A model generated the notes under the pieces. The model did no database searches. It was given only the letters and a program-made list of their open reading frames with translations, and was not told where the DNA came from. The position numbers and the translations under genes were made by a program. From NCBI RefSeq assembly GCF_958979055.1, contig NC_084890.1, forward strand, positions 29,433,116 to 29,497,115: 64,000 nt of DNA, written 5' to 3'. This document shows positions 24,128-34,443 of this stretch, piece after piece. Within the stretch, counting starts at the first letter, position 1; each line of letters starts with the position of its first letter. The stretch comes from Alnus glutinosa. Its lineage: Eukaryota > Streptophyta > Magnoliopsida > Fagales > Betulaceae.

Positions 24128-25247
24128 CATATGATCCATACTCAAACTTAATATCGAACTGCTTAGTCCAAGATTCCGCTCTTCCATACTCTTTCATCAC
24201 CCAAACGGGCACATCCTGATCGTCTCCGTAGGGGATAAGAGCAAGCAACCCATCAACTACCGCCATAAAAAGCTCGAAGGTTTCCTCGTCTTGTAAACTC
24301 TTTGGCATAGCCATTTCACGAAACACCTCATCCTCTATATCGAACGACACGATCAGGTGGTGAAAAGGGCGCTGGTGCTCTGGAGTGCGAGCTGGCCAGT
24401 GGACTGCCCCATTAAAGAAAATATTACGTAACGAGGGTGAGCCGAAGGGTTCTCTAAAGTAGTAGGGAGGACCGAGGGCCATAAAAGAGCGCCATGCGCC
24501 GGTTCGAAGCGTATAAATCTCAACTAGAGAATGAGTGGTGCCTTCGGCATGTACAATCCTCACCACTTTGTAATCGTCGGTCTTGGGGCAATACCCAAAG
24601 CCATGAGTCTGGGTTTCCAATCCCCGAAGGCCAATATTAGGGTGCGGAATGGATATGGCTTTTTGAATACAAGGGTTGCAGAGAACGTATGAATCAAAAC
24701 CTTTGGTGAGACAAAATAGGCCGTTAGATGAACCAATTACCATCATGCAATCGCGCGAGCAACGGAATTCGATGAAATCTGCTGGATCTCCTCTGACATC
24801 AGATTCTTGAGTGACCAAACTCCTCTCTTGCATTTCTGGATCAAGGGAAAGCTGATGGATGCGTATGGCAGCGGATCGGTCTTTCTTGAGTGGGTAGTCG
24901 AAATGGTGGAAAACAAGGTTGGATGGGTATTCGTGGTTGGAAAGAGCCCGGCTGAGGTGAGTGGCGATGAAATGGGGGCTAGAAATGAGAGAGCACCATG
25001 TCTTGGAAACGCACCTGAATTTGATGACAGACTTCACGGGCAGTCGTGAGAGGATTTCGGCGACAACTTCATTTGGGAGAGTGTCTGACATCGTCCTTTT
25101 TCTGGGGATTGAAGAGGATAAAGAAGAAAACATTTTAGAGGGAAAAAAGCTTTCCGAATCAGTTGCAGAGCCTCTCAAAAAATTTTTGGTTTTTTTTTTT
25201 CTTAGAAAAAGATGAAGAAAAGAAGACAACATGAAAAGAAAAAGAAG

Positions 25248-25755
25248 CAGTGGCGGATGCATTTATAGGCCAACGTGGCCGCTACTGGAGTTAAAAGTGG
25301 GTCTCCCGATGTGTCTTGGGATCGTGTACTAATTATATTTTTAACATTTTTCTATATATATATATATATATCTAATTAATTTTTCATTGCTAGCTAGAGT
25401 TAATGCCCCTACCGCCTCACCGCTTCTCTAAGACTAATAGCCCACTTTGCCCCACCACCTTTTCCCTTTTTTTTTTCTTTATTTTTTTTTTCTTCTTGTA
25501 AGTCTGTAAAACATGTTACTGCAATGGTAGATGCATTCATAAGCCAGCAAGATGTGCCCCTACTGGAATAAAAAATAATAATAATAAAAATTCTTATTAA
25601 CTTTTCATATCTAGCTGGAGCTAATGGACTCTACGTACGGCTTTACCTCTTCTCTAATGCTAATAGCCAAACTGGCCCAACACCTTTTCCTTCTTTTTTT
25701 TTTTTTTTTTTTTTTTCTTTTTCTTTCTTTTTCTTGTAAGTCTGTAAGACAAGTT
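25248..25755. repeat. Diverged tandem duplication of about 270 bp upstream of the broken F-box gene
   Basis: Positions 25251-25515 and about 25528-25755 share GATGCATT(T/C)ATA, CTAGCT(A/G)GAG, CGCTTCTCTAA-like and CACCTTTTCC blocks in the same order. The first copy begins CAGTGGCGGATGCA, which resembles a hAT terminus, so this may be hAT debris. Confidence 0.5.
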
Positions 25756-26192
25756 ACTGGGAAAATTTTGCGTACAAGTACAAAACGTAGGGAAAAAAAA
25801 AAACACAAGTTCGAAATAGGCTCAAGCTACTACTACTCTACTAGTGTTAGGGACTTTACATGGGAACTTCAAAAAAAAAAAAAAAAAAAAAAAAATCACA
25901 ATCGTGTGGTGGAAGCCAAGAAGTGCTTGAGAAATGAAATGAAAAAGTAAAAAGTTTGAGATAGCCTCTGTAAAACCAAGACGTGCACATAAGATATCCT
26001 CTTCATTTTTCGGAGCAAAAGAAAATCAGTTTGAGATTTTAGTTGTAGTATTTTAATTTGAATGTGATGTGCATAATAAATCGAAATTATAAAATTTGTC
26101 GTCCATTGCAGAATTATTTTGATGATTGGAATGTTGGCAGAGGCCACCCCAAAACGCCTCGGGGATCCACCACAGATGTAATGTAGGTTAGG

Positions 26193-26234
<42 letters not shown>

Positions 26235-26429
26235 TTAAAAATGAGAAGAAATAGAAAATAATAAGTTATTTTTTTATGGAAAATGTAGTTTATTCCCAAA
26301 GGAATAGCTATTCCTCTAAAAATTTAGAGCAATAGTTATTCAAATGGAAATAAAGAATAGATTCGTACCAAACAAAGGTCATGGAATAGTCATTTCATTT
26401 TAGAAGTTTATTCTGCGATCCAAACGAGG
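25756..26429. other. Low-complexity spacer with a possible MITE relic
   Basis: Poly-A (25870-25893) and adjacent poly-T and poly-A (26192-26234) tracts dominate. Positions about 26285-26430 carry GGAATAGCTATTCC and end near CCAAACGAGGC, resembling a widespread plant MITE type. That assignment is weak. Confidence 0.35.
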
Positions 26430-26800
26430 CATTAAGACATTGCATTTACAAGAATATATCAATGCATAGCTAATGTGATTGAAAGATTCACTATTTTTAA
26501 TGCAAGTTTAAAAATAAATCATGACCTAAAACTCGGCCCAAACATTTCAGACTAAAGATAGCATACTTCCTATCTTCATATGTCAAATCACATGAAGAAT
26601 AGGTTGAGAACATCCATTAATTCAACTCGACGAGACACAACGTCAATAACTTCACCGCCACGGACATATATACTACATTATATGTCCCTTCAAATTAACT
26701 TAGAATATTCCAAAATAAGTAGAAATTAAGAACATAGTAGTATTGCTAGTTACTAACATTGAAAATAAACATGACAAATTTATTATGTAAGACAAGTCGA
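26430..26800. repeat. Dispersed duplicate, copy 2
   Basis: This is the counterpart of 19665-19990, in the same orientation, on the other side of the second F-box unit. Confidence 0.7.
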
Positions 26801-27016
26801 TGAATGACTAGATAAATCTTACCAGACATTTACAATATTTATTTAAAATTAAAAACAAACATTAGTAGAATCGAGTCAAACGATTTTATTAGATGATTCA
26901 AAAGTCATAATACCGTGAGACAAATACAAAGAAATATGCATTCTCTAAAAGATGTTTTTTTTAAAAATCTTTTCATATGCACATGAATTCTCTAGAGTTC
27001 TTGATATTAGCATACT

Positions 27017-28196
27017 TTAGGCAATGCAGATCCTTTCACATAATGGAAGCTCTCTAATATTTCTACGTTCTTCGACTGGCGGTTCGTTCCAGCACGTGGA
27101 TGAACAATTTGTTGCACGATCTAGACGACTGATGGAGCAGATCAAAACCTTATACGACCAACTTGATGCCATATTGCCATGGATGTTGCTAACAATCGTC
27201 GCTGTCAACGAACTCCACGTTTTGTAGATGAGGATGATGTGATTACTTTTAACGAGGCATGATCTCAACGGAGGAAGGTATAGTTTGACATGTGGAGTCC
27301 TCGGTGGGCCACCTTGACCGTTATTCGTGAGCCTCCAATTCGTCTACCAAATCCATCTTATGTGGATGAGAAAGATGAATTTCTTGATGAAGAGTTCCAA
27401 GAAGACGAATTTGTTGATGAGGAGTTTAAACATAGACATATTTATAAAGATGTCGAACATGAAGATGTCGAAAATTCTTCATTAGGATTCATAGGTTGGG
27501 AATCTCCACCAACCTAGGATACCGATATCAATGATGGAGATCTTGTGGAGGTTTTTTGTCGAATGATCAAGACGATTAATCTGTAGTAGATTAGGTTTCA
27601 CCACTAATCTATGACATCTATCCTGGGAAACAAGAACCATTGGAAAAGGTACATTTCTCAAGTGATATTGACAATTTTGTTGATGAGAGTTCTATACATA
27701 ATGTGCTTGGTGAAAGCCCTAAAAGTAAAGTCTTTGATATGGATGTTAACGAAGTTGATTTCCTTGGGGTAGAAAATATTTTATCAAATTTCCTTGATGT
27801 GAATGTTTTTTTTTTTGTTTTTTAATGAGAGTTCTGTACATCACATGCTTGATGAAAGCCTTAATTAAAGTGAAGTCTTTGATTTTGATGTTAATTAACG
27901 AATTTGATTTTTTTCGGATAAAAAATATTTTATCAAATTCTCTTGATGTCAATGTTTTTGATGATTTTTATGCGGAGAAGAATTTTATGTTTAAAAGTGA
28001 AGAGATCGTTGATTCTATTTGGAAGATATTAATGGGGCATGAACGAGAGAAGATGTGTGACAATCGTGTGATGCTAGAGTTCTTTAAATCCAGTGAGAAA
28101 AGTTTTGAAGTTAACCATCACAGTCTTATGGTGATTAGTGAAGTATTATTTCTTGTAGGATGTTACATTATTTTGCTTTTGAAGGGAAAGGGATAG
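27017..28196 (+). pseudogene. Probable decayed LTR-retrotransposon gag region
   Basis: Three broken forward frames can be read. The first (27024-27227) includes HVDEQFVARSRRLMEQIKTL. The second (27290-27517) is rich in acidic repeats such as FLDEEF and DEFVDEEF. The third starts with IYDIYPGKQEPLE near 27610 and continues with further DE-rich sequence to 28196. Basic linker followed by acidic, low-complexity sequence and a P..YD.YP motif recalls the segment after gag in plant Ty3-type elements. No protease, reverse transcriptase, integrase or LTR was found. It abuts the kinase relic at 28210. The family assignment is tentative. Confidence 0.35.
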
Positions 28197-28229
28197 AATA
28201 AATTGATTGGGCATCCGAAGAATCGAGAC

Positions 28230-28690
28230 AAGAATCATTGAAAGAATGACATAATAATCACCAAATGGAGCACGAGCAAGGCTATTATTTTCCATATACT
28301 CCCATACACCAATAATAATATATCCTTTTCAGTATAACATCCATGAAGCTTAATTCACAAGATTTGGGTGTTGCAAACAAGAAATCATGCCTATCTCATT
28401 TAAAAATAATTCACGATTTCCTTGTTTCGAGTTAGATGAGAGCTACTTAAACTGCTATGACAGTAGCATCATCAGGTAATTGACCCTGTACCCAACATTT
28501 ATTGAGATATATGAGAACAAAAATCCATACTCAAATAAGAGTTTGTTGCAGTATAACCTTGAACACTCGACCAAACCCACTTTCTCCAACTTTGTTAGCA
28601 GAATCAAAGCCATTACTAGCTGTCTGCAAATCTAGCCCTTGAACATCAAACGCTCGTAGTCGTTGTGTCTGTCCGCTTATACAACCAATT
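28230..28690 (-). pseudogene. Kinase-domain relic of the LRR-VIII-2 gene
   Basis: On the minus strand 28690-28550 reads LDLQTASNGFDSANKVGESGFGRVF, matching the glycine loop of this subfamily with part of the preceding helix deleted. Positions 28485-28230 start after a TACAG acceptor and read DDATVIAV, then NEIGMISCLQHPNLV and YMENNSLARAPFG. In-frame stops and at least two frameshifts interrupt them. The catalytic loop and the rest are absent; sequence below 28200 is retrotransposon-like. Confidence 0.75.
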
Positions 28691-28869
28691 ACTCGCTTCC
28701 TTTGCCCCTCACTTAAATGAAGACTTTTGTTTTAAGAGTTGAAGCCTACATGGAATTCGTTAAGAAACTTGAACTCAACGACGACCTGGATCAACTTTAT
28801 GACTTTGTGGTCTACTTCTCCTCACAATTTTTTCCATTATATACATGTTTTAACGAACTTCACTTATAA

Positions 28870-29184
28870 CTCCTAATGTTTTTATCACTTTTAAAAAAAA
28901 AAAAAAAAAAATCAATTTAGGGTATTTATCCTTCATTTTTTTTTTTTTTTTTTAATAATTACAACTATTCGTTAGAATTTTCCGTTAAATCATGTCAAAA
29001 TTCTAAAAATACTCTCCCTTTTTTTAAAAGAAAAAAAAGTTGCTATGATTTAGGGTATTTGTTAGAATTTAACGGAATTTGCAAAATTATCCATGTATGA
29101 ATCTTTGAAAAAAATAAACATATGTAGGTATTTTGGAATTTTTGATATGATTTAACGGAAAATTCTAATAGAGGGTTGAAATTG

Positions 29185-29200
<16 letters not shown>
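28870..29200. repeat. Imperfect inverted repeat rich in poly-A and poly-T
   Basis: TTAGAATTTTCCGTTAAATCATG near 28972-28995 pairs with ATGATTTAACGGAAAATTCTA near 29148-29170. Flanking homopolymers make exact ends uncertain. It is probably an old MITE in the interval between the kinase and LRR exons of the VIII-2 pseudogene. Confidence 0.45.
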
Positions 29201-29218
<18 letters not shown>

Positions 29219-29374
29219 GGGAAAGATTGATATTCTAAATAGACACTTTTTTAAAATTTGGATACCTTTTTTCAAAAGTAATAAAAAATTAGAAATTGTA
29301 AATGAAGTGTTCCTTTTTTCTTTTTTTTTTTGTACTTCTTGTTTTGTAATATGTAAAAGGATACTGTTTTTTAG

Positions 29375-29716
29375 GTTCAATGTGACAGATGCGCGAATGT
29401 GTTTACTCTGACTGGTTCACTCATGGGTATCAAAATGAAGGTTTGCTTTAATCTTATTTTTCTAGGATTTATTTATTTATTACTTTATTCATTTATTTGG
29501 TTTATAATTTTTGAATTTTAGTGCCCCAATTGCCATAACAAACAAAAATGGATAATAAAGCCATCTAAGACTGCGGATGAAGCATTTATTGGTGAAGAGG
29601 TTATTGGAGAGAAGTTTGCAAACCTCATGGAACTTAGTTGTTTTGGAGTCAAACCAACTGGATTTGTGTTTGGCAGAGACAGCGGAAGCAATTTTATTTC
29701 TCTTTTTCATAGCTAA
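29375..29716 (+). other. Unrecognised two-exon coding fragment with two CxxC motifs
   Basis: A forward frame around 29378-29442 reads VQCDRCANVFTLTGSLMGIK and ends at AAG|GTTTGC, a good donor. After an intron ending TTTTAG at 29520 the same phase continues CPNCHNKQKW and runs open to a stop at about 29714. Two CxxC pairs suggest a small zinc-binding fold. I do not recognise the family. It could be a captured or relocated gene fragment inside the VIII-2 pseudogene, or a chance frame. Confidence 0.3.
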
Positions 29717-29724
29717 GTTTCAAA

Positions 29725-30275
29725 AATTTCAAGAATTTATTCATATTATTTATTTTGTTTTGCATTTATTTATCAGGTTAATGACGCTGTCTTTGTAGAT
29801 CCTTATCTGTCTACTGCGTAGCTTCATAACTTTGATGGTCACGTTGCAATAGTTCAACACTTATCTGCAAGCTTATTGAGAATTAGTCTACCATAACTAG
29901 TTGTTGATTTTTTTTTTTTTCTTGTTTTTTCAAAGTGTAGGCGAGCTCTTTGCTCAGATGATATTTTATTTGAGTAATTCTAAAACATAAAGTCTTCTGT
30001 CCTTTAAAATGTCATATGGTTCTTAAAATAGCCATTTCAAGTGTGAATTCTAATCCTCCTTATACCATTACTCGATTTATTTTGTTTGTAATGGAAGTTG
30101 GGTATCAATTGGAATTATGTTTTATATTTTTATTATATTTTAAGATTGTTTTGTTATAATTTTTAATTAAATAGCGCCTTAGATTTTTAGATATATATTT
30201 ATCATTACTCTGTCAGCGGATTAATTAGACCTCGCCAAATATGCTGTGGCCCGTGCTACAAACAAGTACAATACA
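29725..30275. repeat. Dispersed repeat copy (partner of 16870-17330)
   Basis: The two copies share TATTATTTATTTTGTTTTGCA, TAATGACGCT, TTGTTTGTAATGGAAGTTGG and ACCTCGCCAAATATG in the same order and orientation. Their identity as an element is unknown. Confidence 0.65.
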
Positions 30276-31939
30276 GTAAAAAATGTGGGAGCTTAATATC
30301 AAGAAAAATTGTATGGAAGTTTTATTTGCAAAATAGAATTAGAAATGGTAGCATGAAACTATTCGACTTTCTCATATGTAAATTGAATTTAAAATCTTTG
30401 TATACAAAATATTTTCTTAATTAAAAAAGGGACATCTTCTCAGTTTTCATCTTGCGACAAATAAATTGAGCCTTCAAATTTTTCATCTATCCCTTTAGGA
30501 AGACATGCCGACTGACATTTTGTCCATAGTAGTCTAGTGCTTGTAGTGGCTCTCAATTCAACAGGCAAAACAATTAAATTATATTAAATATAAAAAAATA
30601 TTTGGGAAAATTCTCTCTTTAATTCAAAAACATACATTAAAAAGGACTACCAAAGAGAAATAGTGCATTTATGAGGTGGATTGCAAATATATCAAAAAGA
30701 TGAAAATAAACAGAAAAAGCATCCCAGATAAGAAACATACATGTTACTTCCTTCCATCAAGATTGAATCCGGTACATTTCCGCTTAGCAAGTTGCCAGTT
30801 AAAAAGCTAACAGAAGCAACATCAAATGTTTAGTATGTATTAAAAATACTAGAATGCAAAAGCAATTGACCAAATCCTGTCAGAAATCTATGGTTGCATT
30901 TGGTAAGAGATATATGACATGGTTCTGCACCAAATAGCAAGTTTGATTATAAAAAAAATAAAATAAAAATGAGGTGCATGTGTGCAGTTGTGCGTTCAGG
31001 TGTTTGTGTCTATATAAATCAAGTTGTCCAGACTTGGAAATGATATTAAAGTATGTTACTGATGAAAGTCAAAATATACAATCAATTACAGCCTCTATTT
31101 CGATATACTTACAGGAACTTCAGGCGCTCTAACTTGATATTGGTGGGAATCTCCCCAACCAAATTGTTGAAACTGACATCACTACAACAATCACAAAGAG
31201 ACAAGATAATCAATATCCAACCTTGGAACAATTTAGAACCTGGTATGTTGAAGAAGAAAGGGCACTCAAAATTTTATAGTTTGAAAAGATAACCTTAGTT
31301 AATAAGGCATTATTCACTTAGCATTACTAGAAGCTATTTCGCTCATGAAAGCAAACATTGCTTCTATCAATATGCTATGCTTTCTAGTAATCTGTTACCA
31401 TCCAGATAGGAGCAAAGCAGACAACAATTATAAGAAAAGAATTGAAAAATGATAACAGCAAGAAATTTGGGCAACATATTTATGCCAACTGGTCTCAAAG
31501 TATAGCTCAATCAGCTGGGAACCACGCCTCATAAAGCGGACTAGTTCGAATCTCTCATTTCCCCCTCCCCTTGAAGTCAAATACTTATAAAAGTAAAATA
31601 AAAATAAAGAATTATGCTAACTAGTAAATTGACATGTCACAACTTCCTGCATCTTATAGTTCTCTGTTGTTTCAATCTTATTGGTTGGCCAATTTTGTGT
31701 ACCAAAAACTTACAGGTGTGCAAACAAGAGCACATCCATATGTTGTGCAATCATAATAAGTATGTGCGTAAGTGTGTCTACAAATTTAATTTGTTCTCAA
31801 TGATGTCTTCAGTTTCTGTAATTTGGTTTCTTAAGGAGAGTGCAATATTCATAGTTTGTGAAGCCAGATTGTTTTTTAATATATCGATCTTTGTAATAGA
31901 TTTAGAACTTTTTCTACATCGTCATTCAAACTATTTTCT

Positions 31940-32119
31940 TTTCTTTTTTTTATAAGTAAGAATTCAATAAAAAGTGCAGAGGGGCACAACCCTAGTAAAC
32001 ATGAAGTATACAAAAGTGCCCCTAATCAGAGGAAAGAAACGAGCAAGAAAGTAAAAAATTAGCGAACGACATACTACTCAAGCTATGCGCCGACACCCAA
32101 AGATATAACATATTAAGCA
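31940..32119 (-). mobile_element. LINE 3'-end stub, 180 bp
   Basis: A perfect 17-bp target duplication, CATTCAAACTATTTTCT, lies at 31923-31939 and 32120-32136. The insert starts with a T-rich tract (poly-A tail on the minus strand) and has the GCCCCTCTGCACTTTTTATTG type of 3' UTR seen in plant L1 elements. It is extremely 5'-truncated. It lies in an intron of the VIII-2 pseudogene between exons 31113-31181 and 32672-32743. Confidence 0.85.
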
Positions 32120-32309
32120 CATTCAAACTATTTTCTACACCTTTACTTTTATTTGAGGTCTTTCACACTAATTTTAATGTTGATATATTGCTTTTCTTCC
32201 TTGTATGAACTTTTACAATGTTTTATGACAGTCTAATTGTTTAGGTGATGAAATCGATCATTACAAGCTTGAAGCAATGCCAATTGTTAGAATCCATAAG
32301 CGTTTATAA

Positions 32310-32580
32310 ACATTTCGGACCTGTTTGGTTCCTTTTTTAAAACTCACAAAACAGAAAACAGTGCAAAACGCACTACAAAACATGTTTTGAATTGAAAAAT
32401 TGTTTCGGAAAATTATTCTTGAAAACAGCCTATTTTCAGAAAGCATCAAAAAAGTTTCTTGAAACTGTTTTATATTTTCAGTTTAGGAAAAATAACACCG
32501 TTGGAAGCATCTTGTTGTCAGCTTTCTTTTGTTCTTTGAAAACAATACCATCCAAATCAAAGGCATTCTGAAGGTAAATA
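32310..32580. mobile_element. Possible hAT-type MITE relic
   Basis: The segment begins GGACCTGTTTGGTTCC and ends near ATACCATCCAAATCAAAGGC, resembling the GGGCCTGTTTGG family of short hAT-like elements. Ends and target duplication are unclear. Confidence 0.3.
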
Positions 32581-34443
32581 TCGATACACACACACACGTC
32601 TATATAAATATATGATTACCTAATTCAAGCTAGTAAACAGCATACTCCAATATGTCACATGCTCTACTTACAACAATTGCAGATTCTTCATTGTCCAGAT
32701 GTATGAAGGGATCTCCCCAAAAATCTTACTGTTTCTCAAAACCCTAAAATACATAACTGAATTGTATCACATAAAGCATCATCAAATCGAATATATAGTT
32801 GACAATGTAAGCACTAAACATACAATCTTACTAGGCCAGACATGTTTATCAACTTAGGAAAATCCTGATTTGGCCCATCTATATCACTAATCCTGGCCTC
32901 CTGTTTCAAAGATGCCACATGAGCCAAAATTGTTGATTGAATATACCAAAAAAATCAAGTTGCATCCTATCAAGCAACTGGATGAATGTAAGAAGGTTTT
33001 TTACTCACAAGTCTTGTAAATTACTCAGAAGAGATATATTTGGTGGGATGGGTCCCTCCAGTCCACTTGCATGCATTTCTCTTCAAGAATTCAAATTTGA
33101 ATGAGACTAACTATTAGAAAATATACATAAAAAGAAAAAAAATAAAGGCTTTTCTGCTATGGAGACTCAAAAAAAACTTGAGATGTCTTGAAAAAAAAAA
33201 ACTAGGATCTTACAATCTTGTCAGTTGCTTCCAATTCTGTATGAAATCAGGTATTGTTCCTCTGAAGTTGTTATCATTTATCCTACTACATTGTGCAATA
33301 AATTGATGTTCATCAGCGAAATGTTTACATTTATGCTTTAAAGGAGGAGTGAATTGTGTCAACAGAAGCATATATAATAAATTCTCACAAATCTGTTAGA
33401 CTTCCCAGCATGGCAAAAGTCATCGGCAAGTTTCCTGTCAAATTATTGGAGGATAGCATCCAGCAATAACAATATTGCAGCAATGAACCAACGAAATCCT
33501 TAAAAAATGTGTTAGCAAGAAAAAGATTTATAACCTACCAAAGTGAAGAGATGAGATGTCTTACAAAGTCTGTAAATTGGTAAAATTGCCAAGCTCAGGA
33601 GGAACAATGCCAAAGGATTGGTTTGCTTCAAGGCTTCTGTTTGAAAAAGAAAATAAAAAATAAAAAAGGAATATTGAGATTACTAAAAGAGCATAATAGA
33701 AACTCATGATTAAACCAATCCAAGAAATCACTATGGAGTGCAGGGGTATCAAAACGGCCATATAACAATTAAAAAACACGAAAAGTTTCAGAGGTTTGAG
33801 GTCATAGCAGTACACTTCACAAGAAAACCAGAGTCTTTCTACTTTATTTTTATTTTACAACTCAAGCCTACTCATGAAGACTTCAAACCAAAGTTCAAAA
33901 TGTACAGGTATGTGAGACTGGTAATATTTTCCAATTCCTTTGGAATCTCCCCTAATAAGTGATTCCCAAGAACTGAGCTGCACATTACTTGCTGGTTAAT
34001 TTAAGAGAAAAGCAGCTAAATCAAAACTTAATCAATATAAAATAGAAGAGCTCACATAGAAGTTAATCGCATTGAAGCCCATTCCAGTGGTATTGTCCCA
34101 TTGAGATAGTTGTAAGCAAAATCACTACAATGAGAGGACAACCAGTGTAAATTGAAAATGCTGAAAAAATAGTTTTTATTAAATTCTATTGAATTGTGTT
34201 AGACATTAGTGCTGTAAAATATTACCATCAAACTTGAAATTGAAGCATTTCAAAAAGATCTTACATTTCTCGAAGGTGAGGAAGCTTCACCAGTTGAGGT
34301 GGAAGCATGCCAGGAAGACTATAGAACTTGAGCACTCTATAATAAATGAGTTATTAGATAGTAAATATAGGTAACTACTATCATGAGAAGTAGATCAATC
34401 ATGACATGCTGTTAGCATTTTACAATATATTGCAGATGTCATG

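Larger units (their letters stand above)
21976..25091 (-). pseudogene. F-box/FBA gene copy interrupted by an hAT transposon
   Basis: This is a close paralogue of the F-box gene at 14038-15276. The N-terminal part runs from ATG at 25091 (MSDTLPNEVVAEILSRLP) to about 24136, some 318 residues, with the F-box and most of the FBA domain. Coding homology resumes at 22219 and continues in the same frame to a stop at 21976 (SYGPIGFTKNG... to ...KAKEKK). The 1908 bp between is a transposon with its 8-bp target duplication. Without the insertion the reading frame would be continuous, so the insertion may be the only inactivating change. As it stands, translation would run about 18 residues into the transposon and stop at 24072, giving a protein of about 339 residues that lacks the last quarter. 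An upstream in-frame ATG at 25262 is less likely than 25091. Confidence 0.85.

Noticed and set aside
25624-25950. 108-codon frame rich in Phe and Lys
   Set aside because: Produced by poly-T and poly-A tracts.
30450-30560. Possible malectin-domain start exon of the VIII-2 pseudogene
   Set aside because: The minus-strand frames here do not match the expected YNNFTW-type motif after the last LRR exon, so the link was not supportable.
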